DNA of 64,000 bases from Bolinopsis microptera (GCF_026151205.1 NC_087078.1:8882675-8946674); one strand, 5' to 3'. Positions 37,001-52,000 are shown, counted from the stretch's first letter. Made by a program: numbers and translations. The notes: a model not told the origin generated them from the sequence alone.

Positions 37001-40000
37001 AATTATCTGGTATTTTTATCAGAAACATCACAAAAATGTGACTCCAGATATACAGCTTCCAGTACCTTGGTGGTGACTCGTGTCACTCACACTGACCTCA
37101 CTGATCGGTTGCTGGTTAAAATTTCAGTCAAAACCGCGAAATTTCGGTCAAGAGGAGTAGGGACGGCAGAAAAGCTCCTCTTCAAAAATCTTCCAAAATC
37201 TCTCTTTATATTGTGATGATTTTCCGTTTATCAAAGCTTTCTTTGGGAATAGAACTTTGAGTACCTCAATGGTGTCTTGTGCTATCCTCACTGACCTTGT
37301 AAGATGGTCATTCAAGAAAAATTCGGTCAAAACAGTGAAATTTGGGTCGCGGAAAGCTGGTAGGACATTTTCAAAAAATTTTTTCCATTTAAGCTTTCTC
37401 GGATATACAGCTTCCAGTATGTTGATGGCGACTTTTCTTGTATCTCAAAAGGGCACGGGCAGTTGAAAGGGTTGAAACCAACCAGACACGGTGTATTTAG
37501 GAATGCTCATTCCGAATCACCCTACAAATTCTAAAACGGTTAGGTATTATAGATTGGGGCAAGCTTGCCACAAATTTGGACAGTTCTAGTAAAAACCTCT
37601 AATATTATTGGTTCATAGCAACTATTTTAATCATTATATTACCTTAATTCCCAAAAATTTGGGCGACAAAAAATTTGAGCGGGCCTCTCGCCCAAATTTT
37701 TTGCAGACCAAATTAATTGCATAAATCTTTTCCGTCTGCTAAATTTTTTGCTAACCAAAATTTTGGCATTTGGCCTGTGGCCCTGAAATCTATAGAAAGA
37801 TGGCTTTTTCTTCATATCCAAGTGAAATAATATTTGAAATTTTAGTTTTCTAATCTGTCATTCATGGCTTGACCAAGTAAAAAGGCTTATATTTTAAATG
37901 AATAGAAATAACTGGAATAGCTAACAGCTACTAATAAAACAAATGGCTAGAGGTACGGATAGCTAGAGATTTAAACAAGATCTGCAAATGGATTATCATC
38001 CACCGTAAAGTCTGATCTACAAGCATCAGTTATACCTGACTTCTCAAAGCCTTTCCTTATGTCATCTGGCCTCCCTTTTAAATATACAAAAAGTTCGTTG
38101 ATCCAACGAGCGTGTACTTCACAGATCACTGTCAAGCGGGTATCAATTTTCACATTGTCTGATGAAACTCCTCCATTGAGCTGACACACTATGTTTTTCG
38201 CGTACCAATCTTCGTACTTATTGCGCATGAATTTCTTAGCCAGTCCATTGATAGATATGTCCAGGGGCTGTAGATGATGGGTCATATTAGCTGGAACTTT
38301 CTGTAGGATGCAGTTGTTGGCTGTCATCAGATCTTTTAGTGTCTGTGTATGTTGGTCTTGAAACACATCCGATATCAGTAGCGCTTTCTGCTCAGGGTTG
38401 TTGATGGAGGCTCGAACTGATTCTATGTGGGGAAGAAGGATTTTCTCAAAGAACTGGACACTGGTCAAACCTTTCGACCATCTGGTGAGGCGTCATAATG
38501 ATAATTGTATGTGAAAGGGGTATGATAAGATATGCTGAGTGTAAGTAGACTAAACTATCTGATTGAGAGACTAAATATCACTATTGTATATCTATCATTT
38601 TGTACTGTGCCATCATCACTGTATTTTTTAGTAGTTACTGGGCAGATCGTAAATTTCATAATGTGAAACAACTCAGACTACCACCTACTTAAAATTGAAA
38701 GCAAAATGACTGGAATAATAAGGAATAATAATGAACTAAGGCAAATATCTAACTTACATTTTAGTGGAAAATCGTTCATTCTTCGAAGAATTTGTGCCCA
38801 AATTTTCGGTCGCCCAAATGAGTTCAAATTTTCTGCCCAAATTTTTCGGGCTCAAATAAATTGTGCTCAATATAATGGCACACAAATTTTTGGGAACTAA
38901 GGTATACCAAATACGTATATATACTGATCCACTCTTAAACGGTCAGATACAGGACACAGGTGGGGCAAGTGGGCCACAAATGGGGGGCAAGTTATTTAAG
39001 TAATTACAAGATTCACATTCGACTCAAAAACCGAGAAAACATCCCCTGGACCCCCTGGGAGGCATCATGTAGCCGGTGGGCCCGACATGATACGACATAT
39101 CTTGACACGTCGGGGTTTGTCGGGATTTGTCAGGGTTCGTCGGGTTTGTCGGGGTTTGTCGGGGTTTGTCAGGGTTTGACGGGGTTTGATGGGGTTTCCG
39201 GTTTGTCGAGCCTGGAGGCTTTTTTTTTTTTTTTTTTTTTTTTGAGTCTCCCAACAAAAAGCCGAGACGGAGTCATCAAGCTTTACGTGGAAAAACACTA
39301 TACAAGAAGGCCTCATGTAGCCGGTGGGCCCGAGGCAAAACCCCTCGACAAACCCCGTTTGTCGGGATATGTCGGGGTTTGTCGGGGTTTGTCGGGGTTT
39401 GTCGGGGTTTGTCGAGCCTGGAGGCTACATGATGCCTCCTGGGTAAAGGGTCTACTAAACATGGGAGAGCACGTTTCCTTGATTTGTGTAGTGGATTTGT
39501 AGTGAATTTCACAGGTGTAGTGGATTTGTGTTCCGGGATAGGTGGAACATGTTTCGGTGGTTAAATAGGTAGTACGTGACCCAAACGATCATAAAAACCG
39601 AGTTTCGACCTCTTGACCCACTCAGGCCACTCCCAGGGGCCACGCCCATCCCAAAATTACTGAAATCCAGGTAAAATCAAGACCGAAAATCTTTACCCCC
39701 GTAGTGCATTTATGTTCCGGGGTAGGTGGAACATGTTTTGGTAGTCAAATAGTTAGTACCTGTCCCAAACCATCAGAAAAACCGAGTTTCGACCTCTTGA
39801 CCCACTCAGGCCAGTCCCAGGGGCCACGCCCATCCCAAAATTACTCAGATCCAGGTAAAATCAATACCGAAAATCTTTACCCCCGTCTAAGTTTTATTTC
39901 ATCAATTTATTTAAGGATTCAAAATAATAAAAGTACATATCACTTAAAATTTCTTAACATAGTGCACGTCACAATTATACATCTACGAACTTCAAAATGT

Positions 40001-43000
40001 GTCATATATTTCTTGGTTGAAACATTTACAACTTAAACATTTGCGTAATTTTGTTGGTGAATGAATAAATAATAGAGACCAATCAGTATTTTAATCAAGC
40101 TGTCTTTTCAATATGGTTCGTGTTCGTTAATTATAGTATCTTTGTTTCACACAATAGAGCATAAGTTTTGTGGTTTATCCACTGGGCTTAGAGTTTGTGT
40201 TTAAGCTACCAAATTTTATTATTATTTTTATTATTGCAATTTTCCAAGATAATGTAGGAATTTAATAATTCCAACATAAGCTGAATATGGATCAGGTATT
40301 TGGGCAACATTATGCATCTGTAAATATTTTACCACTATATAGCTGTGAGCACATAAGATACAATTATATGTTCCTCAAATTAAACATTATGTTTTATTTG
40401 GCTGCTTTAATATTGTTGAAAGGAAACGGCAATAATCATGGAAAATTGAAGTAGTCATAACATTGGTTGAAATAATCATTATTTTTAAATATACGAAGGT
40501 AATTATCCCATGCTTGAGTACTTAGTTGTTAAATAGCGGAGTAAATTTGCATACCATTTGACATAAATCATTCTGCGGAAAAGCATAAAAGTATAAAAGA
40601 AATTCCAAATAAATATTTCAAAATCGATACGTTATTTGATGTTAACACCTTCCCAAGGCCGCCACAAAAGCGTGTCGCCATTTCAAATGCTGGACTCGTT
40701 AACATTCCACTGGTATCTCGATAAGGGACAAACGTATCGTATATTTAAAATTTAATTCTGTGCTGATTTAAAACGAATAATATTTCGGGTAGCATTGCTC
40801 ACAATTTTGCGGAATAACAGCGGACATTGATTTACACAAATATCCTCGTAATCAGAAGGTTTCATAGATGTTCTGGTGAACAGATCTCTAGTTATACCAC
40901 CTTCACTTTTACCTGCAACAAGAAGGTACTCCAAGTCGGTGTTCTTAACTCCCAGATGTTTGACAGTCAGCTCCTCCAGGAACTCAGCACCCGGAACAGG
41001 TGTCACAGAGCAGATATAGGTGATGGTAGAGATCATATCTCCCGGATTAACCTTGTTGATGTTCTCCTGGCAGGCGTAGTTTTCGTACAAGACTTCCCCT
41101 AAATCCAGTTCAGAGTTGCTGACCATGGCAGCTATAACAGCCGGTCCTGGCACCAGGATCTCCGTGGTGGAATACCGTGTGACATTGTGGTGATGAGGGT
41201 TCGTCACCTTGAACAGGTTGCAGATCGAGCTCGTTTCAGTTCTTCCAAATGTTTTAACATCCGTGTGGAGCACAACTTCACCTGGATTAAGGACTGGAGA
41301 TGTTGAACTTAAAGGTAGATTCCCTGGACTTGAAAAATGACCAAGGATCATTTCTCGCCATGACGTTGCCGGTTTTACGTTCTCGTCGCCTAGTGTAGAT
41401 ATTCCGGTTTCATTAACAATAGCTAGCGGAGGGAACATAGACTTCTTATCCACACTAAAAATCCTAACATTATCCTGATTAACCAGCTCGTGAGTGGAGT
41501 CCACAATAGTGAACCTCGCCTCACCTTCGTGTCCTGTAATCTGCCTGGCACCCTGAACCGTAACCACAGACCTCACAGTATCTCCCACCAGCAGGGGCCT
41601 GTGTTGTTCCACGTTGTAACATCCCAGGTGTACTCGTGCTGATTGAGTGAACTGGGAAACGCTCAGGGCTAGAGATAGCATGTTAGCTAGCAGGAAGGGT
41701 AGTGGGCAGGATGGGAGACCCAGAGAAGACGCAACAGGGGAACTGGTTAGTAGTCTGGAAGTGGTGAGGAAGGAAGATTGCCACAGAACGCTGTGAGACT
41801 CAGTTATAGTCAGTTCCAGATTGGTTCTGATAACTTCACCTATACGCACTGCGGTCTCGAGTCCCTTCTTCCGTAAGATTAGAATCGGAATATTTTTGGA
41901 GTGATCTTGTCGATCTTTCTCTCGGCATCGAGATTCATAGGCTAGAATATGATCAGATTTAGCTCGATGTGGAGGACCAGCAGCCAGTCTGCTCTTTTGT
42001 ACGTCCATCTGTAAACAGTGCATAGCCGACATCTCATCCCCACCCGTTTCTGCAATCTTAGTTGCTGTTCTGAGTTGGCAAATGGATGGTCTGAACATGT
42101 TGTTGGCTTGCTGGACTTGAGAGAGTGTGAGGACACCTGCCCCATTGAACCCTAACTCCTTCATCGTAGTAAAGTGTTTCTCTGCTCGGACATAATCGTC
42201 AATGTGCAGACAGGTCCCTGCCACCGCTGTGAGGTTCGCTGATCTGGATGCTAGTACCACTTGAGTCAGGAGTGAGTGACCAGTAGCAGAATTTTCCTCG
42301 CACTGAACCTCCGTCGTGAAATCTGCTGAACCTGATGCTAAGGCTCGGTTCCTGGCTGACGCATGCGCTATATCTCTTACCTCAGCCAAGCCGGTGAGAG
42401 ACTCTACTATTGGCACAAGCTTGACAGACATATGTGTTAATCCGTTCAAAGCCTCCTGATTAGAAATCAGACATTCGACCATTTTGAGGAAGTCGACGTT
42501 ACATTTCGGAAGCATAAAAGAAACTCCAGCGAATGTAAGCATCTCAATATCACTTCTCATATGTGAGTGGCGCTTCGGCTCGTTTATTCTGACTACCACA
42601 TCCCGTCCTTGAAACAAGCCCTCGTTTAGTACAGTCTTATACAAGTGTCTCACTTCATTCTTCTTAGCCATAGGAACTGAATCCTCCATGTCCAGAACTA
42701 TAACATCCGCCCTCGAGACGCTTGCTTTCTTTAGCCCTGACAGAGATTTAGGGGCGAACAACCAGGACCGGTGTACGGATGTAGAGAAGAGTGCTGAGTT
42801 AGTTGGTATTATCACGTGTTCTGACATACGCTGGGATCTGGTTCTTGTGGAGAGTAACAGCTGGAGAAGAACTGCTTTCCTCGCACTCCATATCCGCCCC
42901 AGCATCATTATATTTTAATTTTGATTGGGCTGAAACTTGAAGAGGGTTAAACGTATAAACACGGGCATATTGATTTTATAGTAATATATAATATATATTA

Positions 43001-46000
43001 TATTATAATATACAGGGTGGCCCAAAAGTAACTGCCCACACGCAACCCTTTAATAACTCACGTAATTCTTCTTAGAATTGCACAGAAATTTCAGAGATTA
43101 TAGATATGAGTCAAACTAGTAGATTTCCTAAGAGTTTCGTCAAACTTAATTAATTACAGTGGGTGTGGCACGCCTTTCCCTCTTTTTCGCTATTGTCACC
43201 ATAACGTGAGAATGCTTTCAGCTAGGAACTTCAAAGTTTCTACTAGACACATTTGGTTTGATAATTGAAGTGCTTTCCCAAAATTTCAAGTTGGTTGTTC
43301 ATAATTTAACCGAGTTATGACACTTTTAAAATATTGCAGATACGTGATCTCGGCACTTAATCAGTGATTTCGTCACCCAATCAGTAATCTCATCGGGAGC
43401 TATTCGCTAGCGAGCAACAATGAGACGCATTAAGCGGTAACGAGCATGTTGGTGGATGACGATCTGAACACTTTGAGTGAATATTGATAGTGACGTTCCT
43501 TAAAACCGAAGAAATTTGCGTTATAGCGCTTCGGTTGCTGTCCTATAAGCAGTCTTCAACCAATCAGGGCATTGATTGAGTGAAGATATCACTGATGAAG
43601 TGCTGGATCACGTATTTGCAAGATCTTAAAAGGGTCATAACTCGTTTAAATTGTGAACAACCAACTTGAAATTTTTGGAAAGCACTTCAATTATCAAACC
43701 AAATGTGTCTAGAAACTTTGAAGTTCCTAGCTGAATCAACACAAAATAATGATAATAATACAGTAGACTGGTAGAGGCAGGCGTAAGCCACGTAGCTGGC
43801 ATGAACTATTACTAATAATAATAATAATAACAATATTATATATTTATTTGTATAATTTGTGATTGTTTCTCCCGGTTTTCTTCCCTTGCGTAGCAAGCCC
43901 TGTCTCTTGTAAAAACAACCTCGAAAGATTTGTAGATACACATAGTCTCTACACCTTTACCCTCTGGTCCCTAGGGTCAGCTGATCCCGGGCCAGAGGAA
44001 AACTACCGACTGCCAAGGTTTGACGCCTAGGCAGTCGAGACCTCTTATTGAGACCCTTTATAATAACAAAGTATTTATATCCCGCTCATATTAGCAACTA
44101 GTAACCAAGAATGGTACTAGCTACTAATGTCAGAGCGGCTATAAAAACTATAATGGTACATGTTTTGATAGTCTGATTATTTACTTTGGATAATGGGCAA
44201 CCGGTCCCCAGACTGGGTAGTTTGGACTTTTGAAATGCAAATATAAATCGAATCAGTTTACCTAGTTACTGTTCAGGTTATAAACTATTATATGGACAGC
44301 GCAACCTCGTTAAGGGGTCATTCGCATATTACGTAAGCAACAAAGTAATCCATCGTCAGCGTTATAATGGATGATAAACTAACATGGGGTAAGCATATAG
44401 CAGTTGTTAGATCAAAAATGATGCGGTATGTAGGAATTATGTATAAAATAAAACGTCACCTATCGATTCAAATAAGGCTACAGATATATCAAAGTTTTGT
44501 TCAATCGCATTTAAACTTCTGTTCAATTGTATGGGGGTTTGCAGCAAAAAATCACATTGAATCACTCTTCTCACGACAAAAACAGGGTATCAGGGCAGTA
44601 ATGCCAGGTCACATTAATTACTTTTACAAAGACGGTCGACTGCCAGAACACACAAAACAATTTTTCAATAACAATGGTATACTCACGGTGCACAGTGTTA
44701 TTGTAAAAAACACACTAATTCTCATGCACCGAATCAAACATTTCCGTAGCTCAGTCCCTCAACAAATCTGTATGACTATCCCAGAAAATGCACCCACTGC
44801 AAACTCAGATCACGTGACTGCAGCTTCCTGGTTAGCCGAGTACAACACCACACATTTCAGATCTTCGATGTTCTTCAAAGGACCTCTACTCTCAATTTAT
44901 GCTGTAAATGCAAATGTAAGCACCCTACCCACACTTTTTTCCATAAACCTTTTTAAGTCGGCTACAAAACGCATGCTCTTGAACCTGCAGAGTGAAAATG
45001 ACGATGACACGTGGCCCAGTTTCTTATTACATAATATTCCAGGTCTACAAGAAGGTCACAACGTGTCTGAAATTTACTGGACACAACGGTCATATTAGTT
45101 TAGCGAATTAGTTAATTAGTTAATTAGTTAATTAGTTAATTAGTTAATTAGTTAATTAGTTAATTAGTTAATTAGTTAATTAGTTAATTAGTTAATTAGT
45201 TAATTAGTTAATTAGTAAATCAGTTATTAGTCATATGGTTATTATTAAGTACTATATATTATATGATATTACAAAAATAAACTATGAATATATATTCGCA
45301 CACAAAAAAACCAGAACAAACTGATCACAGACTAGCGGCAATGGATTAGAGCAACCCAAACAGACACCAACGCGAGGAAGTTCAAACGAGTTCAGGCATT
45401 GGCATTGAGAATGATGTCTGGTGCCATGCCTAGTACTCCCTTCATCGCACTGAACCACCTCACTAACACTCCAGATATCATACTTTTCCTGAGAGGTGAA
45501 GCAGCAAAGGGCACAGCCAGGCTTCAAGCTTATGGAAGCCTAACCCTCGAAACTATCGCCCCCAGAAAAGGTACCATCACAACTCACACCACTATCAACA
45601 AACAATTCATGGTAGATCTCAACATACCACCCAAAGCAGAGAGAGACCTATCTATACCAACCATGATGCTTGAACGACGCTTCACGGTCACCACTCCTGG
45701 AGCTGACAACATTGGATATAGAGGCTCACTCCAAAACACCATCGACAACATCCCCAGTGAAACCATCACCTGCTACACAGACGGGTCACGCACAGACTCA
45801 GGTAGCGGGGCTGGTTATATTATCACCACAGACAACAACAACACTACACTAGATGAAAGATCATTCAAGCTTCCCGATTATTGCACTGTTTATCAAACAG
45901 AACTCACTGCCATCATCGAGGCTTGTAAATATCTATCAACTTATACAAACACACACATCATCATATGGTCAGACAGTCTCTCCTCTATTCAAGCCATATC

Positions 46001-49000
46001 CTCATCTTCAACGAGGAGTAGGACTACTAGAGACTGTTACGACACCCTCAATACACTCGGATCCACTAACACCTTAGAGATCAGATGGATAGCTGCACAC
46101 ATTGGATTGTGGGGTAATGAAAAAGCAGACGAGCTGGCCAAAAATGGTACAACCAGTGAATCCACTTTGAATTGCCCAATTCCACAATCTTACATCAAAC
46201 GCCTGATCAACGACAAAGTCACAAAACTTAATCAAGAATCATGGATTACTGATGGTCCCAGACACACTAAACTGACACTTGGACATAAAAACATCAACAT
46301 CATCAAAAATCTCAACACTACACTCAGTAACAACAGACAAAATTATAGAACTGCAGTGCACCTCATCACGGGACATTGTGGCCTAAACAAACACCTACAC
46401 ACCATTCGCAAATCAGACACAAGTGCTTGTCCTAAATGCGGCGACGAAGAGGAGACTGTCTCACACTTTCTCGGACAGTGCCCGGCTATTGCCCAAATAA
46501 GAGGTCAATATTTCCGGGACTACTACCTCTCTGTCAATGACATATTCGACAACCAACACATCTCCACCATTGTCAACTTTACAAACCACACTAAACGCTT
46601 AGTGGTGCCAGAGGAGTTGGACCAGACAGGTGTAACATAGCGACTACTTTAACGCCGTCTTATTTCGCCTCTCTCTTCCACACTCAACCACCACTTAAGC
46701 GTTTATCTATGACACACCCCACAACACTTACCATCATCCTTGATTACACATCTTGATTCCACTGGCATCCTCCCACAGGACTGCCATACCCCAGAGGTAG
46801 GCAAAGCATTCATATGCTATCCTCTCGTGGGCCAACCAGGCCCAGCCTCTCTAAAAAAAAATAAAAAAAAAAAGACTAGCGGCAACTAATATTAATGGAT
46901 ACGGTAAGCCACACATCCTAAATTCCAGGTCCATATTTACACTGCCACATTCCCCACTATCACTATTTTCCTATTAGCACAAACCGTAATTAATTGATTT
47001 TAACAATCACAACACTACATATATCCAAACTAATGGCATGGCATAGCAATATCTACGATATCCTAAATCAGTCCCTAACAAACTTAGCGCGAGTCTGAAA
47101 GGCTGTTGGAAGCACAGAGTGCTCCATATTTTGTTTTATCAATTTAAACCTTTCTTTTTTTATAAATTTATTAACTGCGTGCAAATTTATGTTTCAGATT
47201 TGATCTATTTATGATATATATTTATGATTATGTAATAAAGTTATTGATATTATATTCGTAACCATTGGCTGGCTTACAAACCAGTCCCCAAACAAACAAA
47301 CAGAACATGGGAGAGCACGTTTCCTTGATTTTTGTAGTGGATTTGTAGTGCTTTTCACCCCTGTAGTGCTTTTATGTTCCGGGGTAGGTGGGACATTTTT
47401 TAGTTTACAAATGGGTACTACCTGTCCCAAACCATCATAAAAATCAAGTTTCGACCTCTCAACCCACTCAGGCCACTCCCAGGGTCATGCCTAACCAGGA
47501 AAAGCTACAGGGGGTGGGGTGGGGCAAAACTAACGTTACGTACGTTGGGTCTTATACCACCACCGTGTTTCATATTATGGACCTGTAACTTTGCAGATGG
47601 CATGCTGTAACTACTCATTCGAGGATTCCGTCTCCAATGTTTAAGAATTCGAATATTTAGAATACTCCCATATAATATCAAACCACCTATATTGTTCTTT
47701 CCGGACATGCTAGACGCCCATTTATTTCAGATTACTGCAGATTATTAATTGTTGTATCTGATCTGAAAAATTGAGGCCAAATGGATTTGAAATTACGAAG
47801 TTATCAAGCATTTGATGTATCTCGTTAACAAAATTGATTGGGTGATTATGTGTCCCTTGCAATTTAACGAGGCCATCTAATCACCTGAACAGGTAATCGA
47901 ATCACCTGAACAGGTAATCGAATCACCTGATCACACGTAATAAATAAACTCGTCATGCCTCGTATCTCGGTCATCTGAGAAGCTACAACTCTCATTTTTT
48001 CAGATCAAACGTAATTTGAATGGCCAAATACGATCCGATAAAATTTGGCTCGATCTGATTATCAAAACTATCATTTAATAAATACGATAAAGAACCTTCA
48101 TTCGAAAAAAATGAACATGAATATTCTTTGATTTAACATATTCCTTGTATTGAATGAGTGGTGATAGTTAGTCATACCAAAAAGAATACCCCGGAACATA
48201 AATCCCCTAGAGGGGTAAAGATTTTCGGTCTTGATTTTACCTGGATTTCAGTAATTTTGAGATCATGGGCGTGGCCCCTGGGAGTGGCCTGAGTGGGTTG
48301 AGAGGTCGAAACTTGATTTTTCTGATGGTTTGGGTCAGGTACTACCCATTTTTACACTAAAACATGTTCCAAATACTCCGGAACATAAATCCCCTACACA
48401 TAACAGGGGTTAAGATTTTCAATCTTGATTTTACCTGGATTTCAGCTGTTTTGGGATGGGCGGCCTGAGTGGGGTTGGATGTGTTATTTAGTTATTGGTT
48501 ATATTTATATCTTATTGTCTATAAATACGAGCAGTTTGGTGAGACTTCTGACGGCTACCGTCTTAGATTCTACAATGATAAATAATGTGACATACGTGCG
48601 GCGCGCAAAATCCCCTACAAAATCCACTACACATTTCAGGGAAACGTCGAGGAGGTGTTCTAGCAAATGTGTGGGCGAAATTGCGATTATGTCGCTTTAT
48701 GTCGCACGAGGTTTATTTCTCAGAATTGTTGGTATGTCGCTATTATTCGGATCCATAAATAACGAAAAGTTACTTGCGTGCGCGTATTTTTATATAGTTT
48801 TATAGAGTTACATATTGTAAATTTGCTGAGCCTCACGTAGGACTGCGGCTAAGGCCGCTAAAGTTAACTAGCTCATCCCGGTTTGAGCCTCGTCAGAGGT
48901 CATTTTTTTGGCATTTATTGATTACTTTACTACAATTATCAGCAGAGCACCTTAGTAATACACTTTATCAGATAAATTATAGTGTTCGGACTTCAGCTAG

Positions 49001-52000
49001 AGAAGACTTGCCTTCAAGGTTTTGTCCGGAGAAGGCTTCGTTCACACTGGAACATGTCAAATGGTAAACGGAGTTATCTGCTAGGATTAATAAGTCAGTT
49101 CTACAGTTGAAGAGATTTTTTTCCAACTTTAAATGAAGAAATCGGCTCGGAACTTCATTCCTAGATAGACGGTGTACCATGGAACCAGTTAAAGCATCGG
49201 ATCAATTCAAAACATTCACATCCCACATTCTTAAATCTACATCCTTCACCAAAACCAGTTTGACCACTTAACTGTTCATTACTAATTGCAATATGAGAGG
49301 CGAAAGCTTGTAGCCAGGAACAGTACCTAGAGATTTCGACCGTAACCGGACCATTTTTACCATTACCGGACCATATCATCTTCATCTTGTGGCATGGTTC
49401 CCAAGCCTGATAGTAATACATATGCACTATGGCAGTATCTAGTATATCCCGATTCCTGAGCGGTGGAGATCTATCATTGTATTGGTGAAACTTCTCTCAA
49501 TAAAGCACTGTTCGTTACCTGTTTATTAAAGGTATTTCCAATCAATATCATGTGTGATAATTCCAGCCTATATCTATTTTTTAGGAACCATAAACAATAG
49601 TCAATATACATACAATACAAGGCCTTCTCCGGGTAGTCTTCTCCTGACAGTATTATTTATCTATGTAAACTCGCGCACGCACCTACCTTTTTGCAATATT
49701 TAGGTTCAAATTTGTGCGCATAACCATAGTTTTGAAAAGCGACATACCCACATTTTGAGAAGAAAACATCTACTGGAAACGTCTTCTGAACATGGTCGAT
49801 GGAAGACGCATAATTGTAGAATTCGTGTACTTGGCGCTGCAAACTGAATTTGCGCGCGTAACACGCGCGTTTATTAATAGTCTGTGATTTGCCGGCCAGT
49901 TCAAACGGTAAGTTTTGCTGAAAATCACGAACTTTAATTTATACTGTAGTGGTCAACTAACCCACACTCCGCTGTAGAAATGAACTCACGATTTAGGGAA
50001 TAAGATTTTTACATACGACTGTTTGTGACAGGTGGACGTCAAAAGCCGGCGTGAGGTAAACAACGAGGAGTTGGTGGACCTCAGAATAGAAATGGAGCAG
50101 CTCAGACAGGCTAACAAACTCGACACTTACGGGTTTGCAAACAACTCAATTTATTAGTTTACTCTAATGTGTTGTTTTTTAAATGGATATCAGCGTTTTC
50201 AACTTCTTAAATTTAATAGGTTTAAATACAGATTGTTCTAAATCATGAAATACTGAGAATAATTATCTTCAGATTGTGGTTACTTGGGGTGATTCTCAGT
50301 AAGTCTGCTTTGGTAGATCGAGCTATTCTTACCCTTGTGGAGTCCCTTAACGCTGATCCTAGTTTCTGGGGCTCCTGGAAAACATTGGCTAAGCTCATCA
50401 AAAACAAGAACCAACTTCAGGTTATTCTAGTTATTATCTTTCAGTAAAAAATACCTTTTAATTGATCAGTTTCATAGTCGAAGTGATCTGAATGATTATC
50501 ACGATTAGCGAGATTCGTACAGCGAAATAAATCGTACTCCGTCGAGAATTATTGCGATTATGATCGTTTGTAATATTCATATCGGCCCACCCAGACGTTA
50601 CCATCACTACCGCACCACTGGATGAAGAACTTCTTTTACGTCGAAGTTTGTCAGGAAATGTACTACGCAAACGATGCTCTTTCTTTTATACAGGTTTTTG
50701 TCGTCAAGTATTTGTTGTTATTCTTAGTGTGATCCAGTGCTGAATCACACTGAGATATGAATCACACTGAGATATGGATTACACTGAGATATGAATCACA
50801 CTGAGATATGAATCACAATGGGATATGAATCACACTGGGATGTGTGTCACACTGGGATGTGTGTCACACTGGGATGTGTGTCACACTGGGATGTGTGTCA
50901 CACTGGGATGTGTGTCACACTGGGATGTGCGTCACACTGGGATGTGCGTCACACTGGGATATGCGTCACACTGGGATATGTGTCACACTTGGATGTGTGT
51001 CACACTGGGATGTGTGTCACACTGGGATGTGTGTCACACTGGGATGTGTGTCACACTGGGATGTGTGTCACACTGGGATGTGTGTCACACTGGGATATGT
51101 GTCACACTTGGATGTGTGTCACACTGGGATGTGTGTCACACTGGGATGTGTGTCACACTGGGATGTGTGTCACACTGGGATGTGTGTCACACTGGGATGT
51201 GTGTCACACTGGGATGTGTGTCACACTGGGATGTGTGTCACACTGGGATGTGTGTCACACTGGGATGTGTGTCACACTGGGATGTGTGTCACACTGGGAT
51301 GTGTGCCACGCTCACCAGACAGCACTAGCCTCACCTTATAATCTCCATTTACTTCCAGGCACTAGAAGATATGGGTCTGACAAACAACCCTTACCTATTG
51401 GCTAAGAGGGCTGAAGTTCACTACGCTTTGAGAGAGTACGATATAGGTATGTACATTGTACAAATTCAACAATGTTTCTTGGATAAATATCGTGTTATAA
51501 TCAAGTTGAAAAGTTTTCCCAATCAATAGTTATTGGATTAAATGTAAAAATTGGTTAACTTGAATGATATTTTTCTTTTGTCTAAAAGCAAATGAAGGTT
51601 TAAAAATATCATGTTTTCAATCAAGCTGTTGAACTCTCATTGCGAAAAACAGATTCTAAAATGTTCAGTCTTAAATGCCAATCATGAAACATCATGAATT
51701 TCATCACAACATCACAGGCGGTCATGCTGATGATTAATCTTCGTCACATTTGTCACTATTTCCATGCTCGTACTTGAAGTGTTTTATGAAGCCCTCAGAT
51801 ATCTTGGATCCCACGAAATGCTCTGCAGATTGATTATTTTTAAATAGAACAAAGATGGTTACTAGTTAGTATATATAGTTACTTACTTATTTAGCATTCT
51901 ATACTAAACTTGGAAATAGTTGATCTACTATAAGTTTAGTGGTCTTGATTTCTATGAGATTTCTGCAGGATTGCAATAAGACGTCACGTGACATACGAGC

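Noticed and set aside
38960-39512. Opposed ORFs with repeated GFVGVCQG and [10 protein letters not shown] peptides
   Set aside because: Products of the GTCGGGGTTT repeat and a T-run in a small inverted-repeat element.
45106-45228. TTAGTTAA array as a telomere-type repeat
   Set aside because: It directly follows a LINE stop codon and has an 8-bp period, fitting a LINE 3' tail.
48836-48905. Possible tRNA-like segment with TCCCGGTTTGAGCC
   Set aside because: The flanks do not form a cloverleaf; the GCGGCTAAGGCCGC hairpin is isolated.
50818-51405. Three overlapping long plus-strand ORFs of 165-195 codons
   Set aside because: They are the 17-bp minisatellite read in three phases; no start context, splice sites or non-repeat sequence support a protein.
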